Part shown: positions 31,855-43,700 of the stretch, one piece after another
Numbering within the stretch: position 1 is the first letter of the stretch
How the letters are laid out: every line of letters starts with the position of its first letter
Assembly: GCF_000004825.1 (NCBI RefSeq)
Contig: NW_008805070.1
Coordinates: forward strand, 1,488,001 to 1,552,000
Length of the DNA stretch: 64,000 nucleotides
Direction of reading: 5' to 3'
Origin: Heterostelium album PN500
Lineage: Eukaryota > Evosea > Eumycetozoa > Acytosteliales > Acytosteliaceae
Notes under the pieces: model-generated
Told to the model about the DNA's origin: nothing
Databases searched by the model: none
What the model saw: only the letters and a program-made list of their open reading frames with translations
Position numbers and translations under genes: made by a program

Positions 31855-33158
31855 TTAATCTTTATTGTTTTGATTGTTTGGTGTTGTTGTTGTTGTTGTT
31901 GAAGCAGGTGATGTTTCTATTGATTTAATCATATCATCGAAATCTTGACTCTGTAAAACATACTTCTTATTACAGTAGTTACAATTTAGAGTATCATGAT
32001 TATGTTGTTTCAAGTATTTGATCTCATCTAATCCTAATGTTATTAATCTACTCTTAAATGACTTTAAACTACATCTATAATTGTTAAATAAAGATATTAG
32101 TATATATAATGATCGTATTGTATTGTATATGTAGATCTATTTACCTGCAAAAGAAGTCAACAAAAGTACTACCTATAATCTCTATTGGATGTGGAGCTAT
32201 CAGCTTAAGTATCTCTTCTAATGATTTCTTTTCTTTGTTCAGTAGTGTATCGATTTTAAAGAGTTTAACTCTTTCTTGTACGGCTTGCATAGTTGAGTCT
32301 GGTGTGGTAGGTAACGATTGTACAAGTATACCACCGTTGAATGTTACTGTACCGTCAGAGTCATGTTCATGCTCCAATGATATAACGGTCGGTACTTGTT
32401 CAGACAAGCTAAAATATCGTTGGAATTCAGTGGTGATGGTGAAATCTTCAAGTTCAACTGTGCTCTCGACAGGTTTGCTCTGACCGTATAGGATCTTATT
32501 GAATTGAAACAGTCCGACTGGTGGATTCTCTTTACGATAGCGATAGTCTTTCTCTTGTTCCGCAATCGATTCGTTATTAACGAGATAGCCACGTACTTCA
32601 CCGACTTGAATAGCTTCGGCATAGAGATACTGTGGATTACGATTGCCACACTTGATCTGAGCACTGATACGCTCTTCATCACTGAGAAAAGAGGCACACA
32701 ACGACACACCTGACATCATCTTGCCTAATTGCATTGTCTCTGTGCTATTCAAACCATGCTTTGTCTTTCCGACATTGGCTGCTTTTGTCAGATTAATAAT
32801 CGATAATCTTAGTTGGTTTGAGAATGCGGTAACTACTTGATCTCTTGTTCTCTATCGTCATATATAGTCATATAATCATATAATAATAATAAGTATTTCA
32901 TTATATATATATACATATCTATGCTAATTAAACATAATGATATATATCAATAGATTTACTTACTTTATGTTCTAATGCTTTACTTGACAATTGTTGTTGT
33001 GGTTGTGAATCTGTGACATCAGATGTAGCTGCAACTGAATAGTTTCTCTTAAAATTGGACAGTTGACGATGTCTAGCAATAAAAGATTGTACACTATCAA
33101 CTGTTACATTATTAATTAATCTATTTATATTGTTATTATTAAATTTAAATCGAAACAT
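31855..33158 (-). CDS. HSP33-type redox-regulated chaperone with mitochondrial-type presequence
   Basis: Three exons, 33158-32964, 32851-32145 and 32074-31855, give 373 residues. Residues 1-45 are rich in R, N and S without acids near the start (MFRFKFNNNNINRLIN...RHRQLSNFKRNYSVAA), fitting a mitochondrial leader. The core matches bacterial HslO (RDQVVTAFSN, NPPVGLFQFNKIL, FSLSEQVPTVISLE). The C-terminal zinc switch is complete: C300-x-C302 and C332-x2-C335 (CNYCNKKY), with the linker SFKSRLITLGLDEIKYL. In bacteria HSP33 is activated when oxidation releases the zinc and makes it a holdase. The exon border falls inside the CxC motif, so the gene has introns in a fold of bacterial type. The Thr/Asn tail is a dictyostelid extension. 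It is convergent with utp21 (86 bases apart). Confidence 0.93.
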
Positions 33159-33448
33159 TTCATTAGTTGTGAAAATGATGAAAAAACTAATATTTTTTAA
33201 TTAGAGTAAAAACGATTTGGAAGAATAATATATTTATTCCATATTGAAATATTTGTAAAGATCTAAAAAAATTATAGATAGGAATTTAATTTTGTACATT
33301 ATTAAGGTATTCATTTTTGGTTCTATTTAATAAAATCTAAAAAACAAAATAAATTTTAATTCAAATATATTTAACCAAACTAAAAATCAGAATGAATTGG
33401 ATTAACTTTAACTTTATTTCAAAATTTTATTCTTGATTTATTTTATTA
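33159..33448. other. spacer, no gene seen
   Basis: A+T-rich 5' flank of the HSP33 gene. Nothing else can be supported. Confidence 0.5.
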
Positions 33449-34562
33449 TTAAAATATTATTGGGGTAGATGGACACCAATCTCTTTCGAATTTATCATCT
33501 TTGAAGAATTGCTCCCATCGATTGTGTTCAATTGAATATTTAAAGTTACCAAGTTTAACACCACCAAATGAATAGATAAAACTTGATGATGGTGATTCTC
33601 GGTGATACATTAAAAATTTATCACTCTCTTTGATCGGGATAGGTTTGAGATTGATTGATTTTTTGTTTTCAACATTGTATTTGATCAATTGTTTTTTATT
33701 ATTATCGTATATGAAGAAATTTCCCTTGTTATCATGACATGCTGTTTATGGTTAATCTTAGATTTGATGATTTGTTATTGTTTTATTTGCCAGATCAAAT
33801 TTAATCATCTTAGTTTGATCGTATGGTATAGAATATAATGAACCTTTGAATATCATCGAGGTTAATTGTTGGTATAATAATAGAATCGATCGATTCACCA
33901 TCAAGACAATGACTTTTGAAAGATATTTTCAATTACCTGATGAATATGACCGAGTACATAGATATCTTCACATATTGAAATGATCGATGGATATGTTCTA
34001 TTAAAATCATAATTTGATTTATGAGGATCAAAATTGAGTTGTTCGATTGAATTGTGTGTTGCGAATAAATATAATGATTTATTATTGTTTGTTAATGATG
34101 ATCCATCAATTCTATCAAATTTGATGGATTGAGATCTAGTTGTATGATTGATAAATTATATGATGACTATTGAATTGATGAGGATGTTTCATTATTATCT
34201 TTATCAATGATTTCAGTTATCAAATTGAATTGATTGTTGTATTTGTGAATTATTTCCAATAATAATAATCATGAGTTATTGTTATAATCCCTGATAAGTT
34301 TATCGATATTGAATGGATCATGATCATCATTGAACAATGTCACGATAACAACGATAATTTCTTTATATATTCCGATAATAATAGATTAATCAAATACAAG
34401 GTCGAAACCAAACAAATAACCCACCTTAAGCCTATTCCAGTCAAAGATAGAAATCAAGAGTCTCCAAAATCAAGTTTTATCTATTCGTTTGGTAGCACTC
34501 GATTGAATCAAACGAAACTGAACCATTCTTCAAAAATTATGACAAGCAAGAAAATAGAATAA
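33449..34562 (-). pseudogene. rearranged B-box/kelch-like family pseudogene
   Basis: The minus-strand part 33449-34337 matches the 7098-8822 gene in order from the C-terminus (SSFIYSFGGVKLGNFKYSIE, then the GNFFIYD-like block, linker and coiled-coil border) but with stops and gaps. Two internal pieces are turned round: 33879-33950 reads on the plus strand (NRIDRFTIKTMTFERYFQLP) and 34338-34562 reads on the plus strand (CHDNNDNFFIYSDNNRLIKY to FIYSFG). So the C-terminal domain is present twice in opposite directions. It is a host family member killed by local inversions, not a mobile element as far as I can see. Confidence 0.8.
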
Positions 34563-35538
34563 TGTGTGGATCTGCTTCCATTTCAACATAATTGTCTTCA
34601 CCATAAATATCTATTTTTTATTAATGAATAAACTTCAACTACAGTTTTTGTTTTTTTTTTTGTTCAATTTGATAAATGTTAAATTTTTTTCAATGATAGT
34701 GATTGTGGCTGTTTTTGACAATTTTTTTTTCTAAGTTTTTGCATTAGAGATTAATATTAAAAAAATAAAATAAAATATCAAACCTTGTTAGATTTTAATA
34801 AAAATTAGATAAATAGAAAGTATTTTTATAGTAGATTTAGAATATAAAGTTTGTTTTATTCTTTAAAAAAATTTTGAAAGAGTTTGGCCTCTGTTTTTCG
34901 ATGGGTAAAATGAGTTTTCCAATCTGCATCGGAGTTCGGAGCAAGCTACAACGAACCCGAGAGATCAAAGAATACAGGGACAGACATATTTATCAATGTT
35001 ATGAAAGATTCAATCAAATTCTCAAAGATCTTCAATCAAAAATTGGTGTTCAAAAAATGGTTATTGTAATATGGGAAATTTATATGAGAAAATCAATGAT
35101 TGGCAACTAGCGAAATAGATATTTAACAATGGACCCTACTGATTAAATAAAGCACATATATCAAATAGAAATGGTTCAACACACGATATGTGAGCTTTAA
35201 TTTCTATCGATTCCTTGAATAGTGGATAAAGCTGGTATCTTTCACGCCAATCTACACTAAATATTAAATTTTTGGTTTTTATTTGAATCAAACACAATCA
35301 AATCAACAATAACCATATAAAATTCAATTGTATAATGTTAGCGATACGAAAAAGCAACTTTGTTTAGAGAATAAATCAAATTTAGTATTTTATCGGAATG
35401 AGTGTTGTAATCGCAAAAAATGTGCGATCACCCAAAAACCCCAAAAGATCTGGAAGATTTTTAACTGAATCCTTCCCCAACAATTTTATTTTTAATAATG
35501 ATTATTAGTATTATTTTAGTCAAAAATTTGTAATAAAA
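34563..35538. other. spacer with one weak coding-like stretch
   Basis: A+T-rich spacer upstream of the first ComC-like gene. The plus strand at 34874-35110 is open for 78 codons with balanced composition (RSKLQRTREIKEYRDRHIYQ), which may be decayed coding sequence, but no family is seen. A short hairpin (ATCGCA...TGCGAT) lies near 35411-35430. Confidence 0.4.
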
Positions 35539-38500
35539 ATGAACCATACAAAATTTGTATTTATATTTATAACAATTTTATATGTATTTTGTGAAAATGT
35601 TAATTCGCTCGAAGGTAAAACTAGTTATTATAGATTTATTGATTGAAAATGATTAATATTTATAAATCTTTTTTTTTATATAGTTTTAAAATTAGAGTTT
35701 TTAAGTGATGGTCAAGTTTATGTAAATAAAGATACAGGGTATTGTCAACTAAAGTTGACATTCAAAGTAGATCCCTATGGGTGTTCTTCATCTGTAAACA
35801 TCTATCCAAGAAATAGTGCTTTGCAATCGACAGATTATTTTGGCGTTGATAATCTATACCAATATTTTACCAATACCTATTTATATCCTACTGGTCAATA
35901 TCCTATGTTGTTTGATTTGAATTGTACTGGCTTTGCAAATGAGTACACTAATATGACCCAGATATTTTCATGTTACGGTAAATAATTGATTATTAGATCA
36001 TTTCATCAACTAATTTTCTTAATTGACACTAATTATTCTTCTTTTTTAATAATCTTATTTTTAGATGTACCAACAATAGGTGTAGTAAAGCTATCACCAT
36101 TTGTCGAAACTTTCGCGAAAACATTTACAACATATCAAGCAGTAGCTTTCCTACCACAGTTAAAATTCTATCTACCTGCACTCAATTGTAATGCTATATG
36201 CTATAAATGTTCAATAACATCAACCTATTCTTTAACAACGGGATCATATTTTACTGTTTCAATAATCCCATTGCCAGGAAATAATAATTGTTATAACATT
36301 CTCTCATTGTCAATTCTGATTGGCGATGATGTTATATACTCTATCGATATAGAGAATAATTTCTTTACAAGTAAATATATATGTTTATTTATTAACAAAC
36401 CTTTATTAACATGAATATAAACCTTAAAATTAAAATCTAACTAGATTCTTTACCAACGGTAATCAATAAAAATACAACATATCCAAGTGTTAATAAACCA
36501 CCATTCGCTGCTTATATATCCAACATTCCAATATGGAACTCTGTCGATCTTGTCAATCCAAGTCCATTCCATATTACTAGGATCTTAACTAAAGATATTC
36601 CTTTATATCCTGTTCAAGGAAACTCAAGTTTTGCTACATATCTTTCACCTTATCTACCAAGTTCACCAGGAACAATCAATATTATGTCAAAGGTTTTAAA
36701 CAAAGAAACAACTTTGCCATCTATTCAATATAATTTTAGTTTAGGTAAATATTAATATACTGCTAAATACTCTTAAGAAAAATAATATTCTAATTTTTCA
36801 ATTCTTTTAGTTGATACCAATACATTGTATCCACTATCAGAATGTAATTATGGCTATATATTTGGTTTTACTGTCTATGGAACCGAAAAAAGACAAACAA
36901 CTAATCAACTGAACACTTATATTAGTTGGTACGTTCCAGATGGTAGCTCAGCTCCAAAATTATTTTCAAAATTCAAGTATCCCTATGGATATCGTAATGG
37001 AACCATTGATAATGCCTCATTCGTAGTTTCCGTACTGACAGGAAATATAACGAATTATGCAACTGCATTATATTATACTAATTATCAAATATTTCCAACT
37101 ACTCCTCAAGGTAAATATTATAAATATAATTTACGAAAAGAAATATACATTAATAAATATTATATAGGATCACCACTACAGTTTAGATTAAGCGGTTTAT
37201 CAATAACACCCTTTGGAACCTATTCTTTCTATATTCAAATTGGTGTGAATGAACCTCAATATGGAATTTACAAGATTCAAATTGGTAGTTGCACTCTAAA
37301 TGAAAAGGATTTGGCATCTGGAGATATATTCAAAGGTTACTATGAAAAAGTGTGTAGATATGATTTTATCGATGGTATTGCTCAAGATCTAGTAATTGAA
37401 ATCTATGGTAGATCAATGGAAATGTCTTCAATTCAACCAAATACTGTTGTACCGTTTTTAGGTTCCTATTTAAACAAAACAACAGTACAATGTAATTAGA
37501 ATATATATAATATAATTTTAATTTATTAATCAATTGTTTTACTCTAGTCAATGTAGGATTGAATGATATTGGATATGTTGGATTTTCAAAAAATAATGTA
37601 GATGTTACCAATTTATCAGTTTGGAATTATTTCCTTTTCAATTTAACAACCAACAATAGATTAGATTATAAACCGATTTTGGAGATCTTCAATCAAGATT
37701 TCAATGGTAACAAGAAACAATTCACAGGTCAATGGAATTCAACACTAGAGCTGTATGTCATTCCATTTTTGATTCCAATGAATTCTTTCGAAGGTTTGGT
37801 TCCATATCGATTACTCTCCCGTTTACCAATCAGTAATGCAGAATTTTATTCAAAGTTTAGAGAGTCATCACAATTATATTTACAATCAAAGAGTAAGTAT
37901 TTTCATCAAAAAAAAACTATATTAAACAAAAAACTAATATTATTATTATTTTATTAAAAATTAGATGCTGATTTACTTGGTCCAATGGTTACAGGTTTAA
38001 CATATTATTCTCAGAACTCTACAATAGGATGGGAAATTACCATTGAGGATAAAATTAATGGATTTAAAGAAGGTTACATATGTATATCTTCATTTTATCA
38101 ACCTTCTTGTATGGTTTCAAAGATTCCATTTAATAGTCCAACGATATTAATGAGTGGTGATATGTATGTTGGAAAATATAGTTTTAGGATATCAATACCT
38201 TATGTTGTCGCAGATAACTTTACAATATCGATTTATGCAGTGGATAATGGTGGAAATATTGCGACATCTATCATTGACCGAGAGATATCTATGTTTCAAG
38301 GATTAAAGAAACAATTCATCTATACAGATCCATTTATGAAAATCTATAATACAGATATCGGAAAGAATATGACAATTATTACAAATCCAGAAGGTACTAG
38401 TAAGTATTTTTTATTGTTTCAATATATAAATTGAAAATTTTTTAACTTTATATATCTTCCTTTCAACTAATAAAGCAAGGGAATTTAATCCACCAAGATT

Positions 38501-40320
38501 TGCCAGTTTTGGTTTAACAAATGAAGCTGTGGATGTTGGATTCCAGAATTCTACCAACCAGTTTATATTTGAAATAGTTGATGATTCTGGATTTAATTAT
38601 TTTCATCTACCAACCGTCTATGTGATTTCTTTGTATCAAGATATAATTGAATTTCCAGTAGATCTTATAGAAGGAAATTCAACATATTGCAAAATGTACA
38701 GTAATATTAGTTTACCGTATGGATTTGGTTCCTCTGAATTCTTTATTGCTGTATATGGATTATCCGATATCTATTATAATCTTTATGGATATGCAGGAGT
38801 AGAAGCATCCGGTTTTTTTAGAAACTTTACAAAAAGTAAAAAAAACATATAAAAAAATGTTTTAAGTTATTTTATATTAACTTTTTTTTATTATGTAGCG
38901 CCTTATTTAGAAAGTTATGAACCGATTTCAAGAGAAGGTGGAATGTTAACAGTATATGGATATCAGTTTGGTTCAAATTCGAGTCTACTCTCTTTTACAT
39001 TAACAAATGATACTATGACTTATACCATTTCAGCAACTTACAAACCGATAGTTACAAACAGCTATTTAATCATCTCCATACCATCTTTTGGCAACTCGTC
39101 TTTTTACAATTTGACAATGTATAAAAACCCATATATATCAAATCTATTAACAATATATCCATTAGAATCTTACTATGAACCAATAGTAATACCAACAATA
39201 AAACCAACGCAAACACCAACAACCACACCACCAAAGCCATGTCCAGGAAATCCAACATGCAATGGAAATGGAAATTGTGTAAACTCTGAATGTAAATGTT
39301 TTAAAAACTTCTTTGGTCCAGATTGTTCATCACGTATGTAAATCTATTATTTTATATAACTATTATTATTAGAATTTCATATTAATATTATTTTGATTAT
39401 TTATAGAATTAATTCCATCACCTCCACCAAATGTAAATCCTTCTACACCAGGTACAAATACAACGGTGATCACTCCAAATGATAATACATTAATATCAGA
39501 GTTATCGATTGATTCTTTGAGAGAATTGAATGATATTGGAAATGTTGTTGCAGAATACAAGTTATCAAATTATTCATGGAACTTTGAAAATCTAACAAAA
39601 GTAAACGATCCAGATTTCATTGAATATCGATATTCAACATTAATTAAAAACACAACACAATTCAACATTACCATTCAATGGTTCTTGAATGAATTCAATT
39701 ATTCATTTGCCGGTGATAACTACACAATGTCAAAATCATCATTAAAATACTCGATATCAATATCAACTTATGAATTCTTGACGAATCTCAATCAACTCCA
39801 AGTTATCATGTCAGCAACACTCATTGGTGCAAATGATGATTGTTCATCAAAATCATTTGGAACAACATCGACATCCGACGGTAAAGATCAACAATTACAA
39901 TGGATCAAACTCAAAGTTGGCTATGAAAGTCTTTACGGTCGATTCATTGAGAAAGCTGTTGTCGATGATGATGCAATGATTGTGATAAACCGAGTGCTTG
40001 ACGATCAATATCAACCTATTTCAACAACATCAACAACACAATCATTCATTGGAATTGACATTCCACATTTCAGTCGATCGGTTCTCATTGATCCTGATTT
40101 CTCAATACTTGTAGATAATACACCTGCTTCCGACGATCCAAATTCAAAATGTAACAGTAAATCATCAGGATTAAGTAAATATCAAATCATAGGTATTGCT
40201 GTTGGCGCTGCTGTCATTGCCATAGCCATAACTGGTGCAACAGTTTTTTTCATCATTAAAAAGAAGAAACAAGCCAAAGAAATTAACAAGTTGAATATGA
40301 AAATGGAAAAATTTAAATAA
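35539..40320 (+). CDS. ComC-like EGF/TIG type I membrane protein, tandem copy 1
   Basis: Eleven exons: 35539-35614, 35684-35977, 36065-36370, 36445-36744, 36811-37110, 37168-37491, 37548-37892, 37965-38399, 38476-38835, 38899-39333 and 39407-40320, giving 1362 residues. It has a signal peptide (exon 1), a long beta-rich ectodomain with many NxS/T sites, and a TIG-like unit in exon 10 (YLESYEPISREGGMLTVYGY). Exon 10 also has a P/T hinge and an EGF-like module with six cysteines (CPGNPTCNGNGNCVNSECKC...C). The last exon has a ComC-type supersandwich domain (ISELSIDSLRELN...FAGDNYTMSKSSLKYSI), one transmembrane helix (IIGIAVGAAVIAIAI) and a 25-residue K-rich tail. Every internal exon has a length divisible by three with phase-1 introns. 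ComC/Tgr-type proteins of D. discoideum act in cell contact and development; the same here is inference. Confidence 0.9.
39239..40230. repeat. gene-conversion tract, partner at 44555-45546
   Basis: The 992 bases from the EGF module to the middle of the transmembrane helix match 44555-45546 with no gap. I count 19 differences; the intron (39334-39406) differs at one base, and only one coding difference changes an amino acid (N to T in the EGF module). Identity falls off sharply at both ends. Confidence 0.85.
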
Positions 40321-40706
40321 AGAGAAAAAACACAAATATCTTTCACCCTTATCAAAAGCCAAACCCTTGGGGTTCACCAAAAAAAATTTTCGGATCGATC
40401 TTAAAAAAAAAAAAAAAAAAAAATTAATAATTTTTTTGCGTGATCAATTTTTGATCAAATGGGTTTCACAAAAAAAAACTTCCCATCTTCTTAATTCGGA
40501 ATGCAAGCCCCGATATTTTTTTTAATGTTATTTGTGGTAAGAAAAGAAAAGAAAAGAAAAAGTATATATCTAAAGATATTTTAATAAAATATCAAAAAAA
40601 TAAAAAAACCATTTTAAACTTTTAGAATGATTTAATAAAGATTCATAGGATACTTAAATAATATTAATATTTAGATTCTATTTTTTTTTTTATCTTTTTT
40701 TGCAAT
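40321..40706. other. spacer between the tandem ComC-like genes
   Basis: 386 bases with an A run near 40404-40423 beside GATCGATC and TGATCA palindromes, and AAAAG repeats near 40541-40560. It must contain the 3' end of copy 1 and the promoter of copy 2. It shows no obvious relation to the sequence upstream of copy 1. Confidence 0.5.
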
Positions 40707-43700
40707 ATGTATAAAAATTATTTATTTTTTAATTTTTCTTTATTTTTTTATATTTTTATTTGTTTTGTAAAAGTAGACTCATTAGATAGTAAGATAATTT
40801 TTTATTTATTCTAAACTTAACTAGTTGTTCTAATTTTTAAATAAAGTTCTTAGTTATGAATTTATTAGTGAGAATCCCACTTATTTTAATGCTTTAACTA
40901 GTTCATGCCAAACAAAGATTGCCTTTAAAATTGATCCTGCTAGATGTACATCACCAATAAACGTGGTTATTAATAATGGAAATTATATATCTCAAGATTC
41001 AATAGTAGTTGACAATCAATATCAATACCATTATTATACATTTGCCTATAATGTTGGTCAATCTATCATGGATTTCATGTTCAATTGCACAGGAGGTGGA
41101 CAATATTATCTTCAAAACTCTGATAATAAAATTAAATGTTTAAGTAAGTTAATTAAAAAAAAAAAACAAAATCATTTAAAATTATTAACTTTTGTAATTT
41201 TTTTGGGACTTTTTTTTTTGATCATTTTTTTTTAGATGTACCAAATTTTAGTATTACTAGTATATCAGCATGGCAACAAACATTTAACTTGGGATTTCAA
41301 AGCTATGAGAGTGTATTTGATGTTCCAGAGTTGAATTATACTTTACTCTCTTTAGTTTGTGATGCGAGAGCATTTGAATGCACAGCTACACCCAGATATT
41401 CAAAGTCGAAAGGCTATTTCAGTTTCATTCTCACGATTGTACCATTCCCAGGTCAACTTGATTATAATAGTGACACTCTTACCATTTCAGTTGGTCCAGA
41501 TGTTAAGTTCACACAACCACTAGATAATATATTCTTTTCACCAACAGGTAAGTTAACTTACATAAAAAAATCTTAAAAAAGAACCATGTTAATTAGTTTC
41601 AAAATAATTAATAATATTATTTTATTTTTTTTGGAAAATCATCATCATCATCATCTTAGATGGAGTAATACAAGTACTAAACAATCAATCATATCCAAAT
41701 CTTTTGAGACCTACTTTTAACTCTTACTTACCGAGTGTACCTGTTTGGTTCTCAGTTGATCTGCTCAACCCTGGACCGTTCTATGCTACTAAAACACCGA
41801 TTCAAGATACTGCGTTGTACCCTGTCAAAGGAAACAAAAAGTCAGCAACCTTAATCACTGCTATTGTACCGAAACTAGGAAGTACCTATTTCTATTTCAG
41901 AGCTTGTAATGCAACTATGACCACTGTAGAACCTTTGATATCAATGTTTTTTAGTAAATACATAAATTACCATATTTATAATAATATCATTTTAGCTAAC
42001 TTTTTTTGTTTTCTTTACATAGATGATCAAATTTATAATGATGGAGCAGCAACACCAAATGGAATGTATATAAATAATGGTGATAGTAAATTTGCACTAT
42101 ATTTTATCAAAAGATTGATACCGAATCAAATGTCAACCTATGTTGATTGGTATGAAACTGGTCAATTATTACCACACACGCTTTATAGTAAATACAACTT
42201 CCCCTTTGGATATATGAATGGAACTGCACAACTTTCATTTTCAAAGAGTGTTCATCTAATTGGAAATCTAACAAACTACGGTACTGGTGCTTTCTATGTA
42301 GATTATCATCCAATTCCATATGGTTTTGTAGCAAGTAAATACATATTTATTATTAATACTTTAACTTTAATTTAAAAATATTAATATTATATCATTTATT
42401 ATTTTATCTGTAAATTTATAGATCCAACAATGCTTAAAGTAGATAATATAACTTTAACACCATTTGGAACCTATTCTTTCTTTATTCAAATTGGACTGAG
42501 TGAACCGCTCAATGGTGTCTACAAGATTCAAATTGGAAGTTGCAATCTTTTCGATAAAGATTTGGTATTTGGAAATGCATTCAATGGAATCTATGAGAAA
42601 GTTTGTCGATATGATTTGGTTGATGGTGTTGCTCAGGATCTAGTAATAGAAATATATAGTAAATCAATGGCATTATTATCATTTACACCGAATTCATACA
42701 TACCAACATTAGGTAGCTTTTTACCACCATACCAATTCCAATGTTTGTATTAATTATCAACGAATATAATTATTAGTTACTAATTATTTATTATATTTCA
42801 CAGTTAATATACCTTTAAATGAATTTTCAATGGTTGGATTTGCAAATGAAGTTGTCAATGTAACTAATTTGTCGGTTGTAAATTATTTTTATTTCAATTT
42901 GACTTCTACCAACAATAGATTAGATTATAAACCGATTTTGGAGATCTTCAATGAAGATTTCAATGGAAACAAGAAACAATTCACAGGTCAATGGAATTCG
43001 ACACTCCAACTCTATGTCATTCCATTTTTGATTCCAATGAATTCTTTCGAAGGTTTGGTTCCATACCGTTTACTAACTCAACCACCAATAAGAAATTCAC
43101 AATTCTGTGCAAAGTTTGGTGAATCATCACAATTAACTTTACAATCTGAGAGTATGTATAGAATAATTAATAATAATTATTATTATTAATTAGAACTTTT
43201 ATTAATATATATTTAACAACAAACTTTTAAATATTTAGATGCCGATTTACTTGGTCCAATTGTAACCTCTATTAAAACATTCTATCAAGCAAATGTTATT
43301 GGATGGGAGATTACGATAGAAGATGATGTCAATGGTTTCTCAAATGGATATCTTAATGTCACTTCGAATTATCACTCTGGTCCGATTGCTCCTGGACCTA
43401 TTTATTTCAGAGTAACTGATAGAGTTGGAGGTGACCAATACGTGGGTATCTACATTCTACGTATATCAATACCTCATAATGTTGCCGAGAACTATACACT
43501 ATCTCTATATGCAGTGGATAATGGTGGAAATATTGCTACTTCTTTTGCCGACAGAGAAATCCAAGGATTTAAAAAACCTAATCAAATCGATTTCGTCTAT
43601 ACAGATCCATTCATGAAAATCTACGGTACTGAAATGGAAAAGAATTTGACAATCATTACCAATCCAAGAAGTAAGTATCAATAATATCCATTTAATAATA

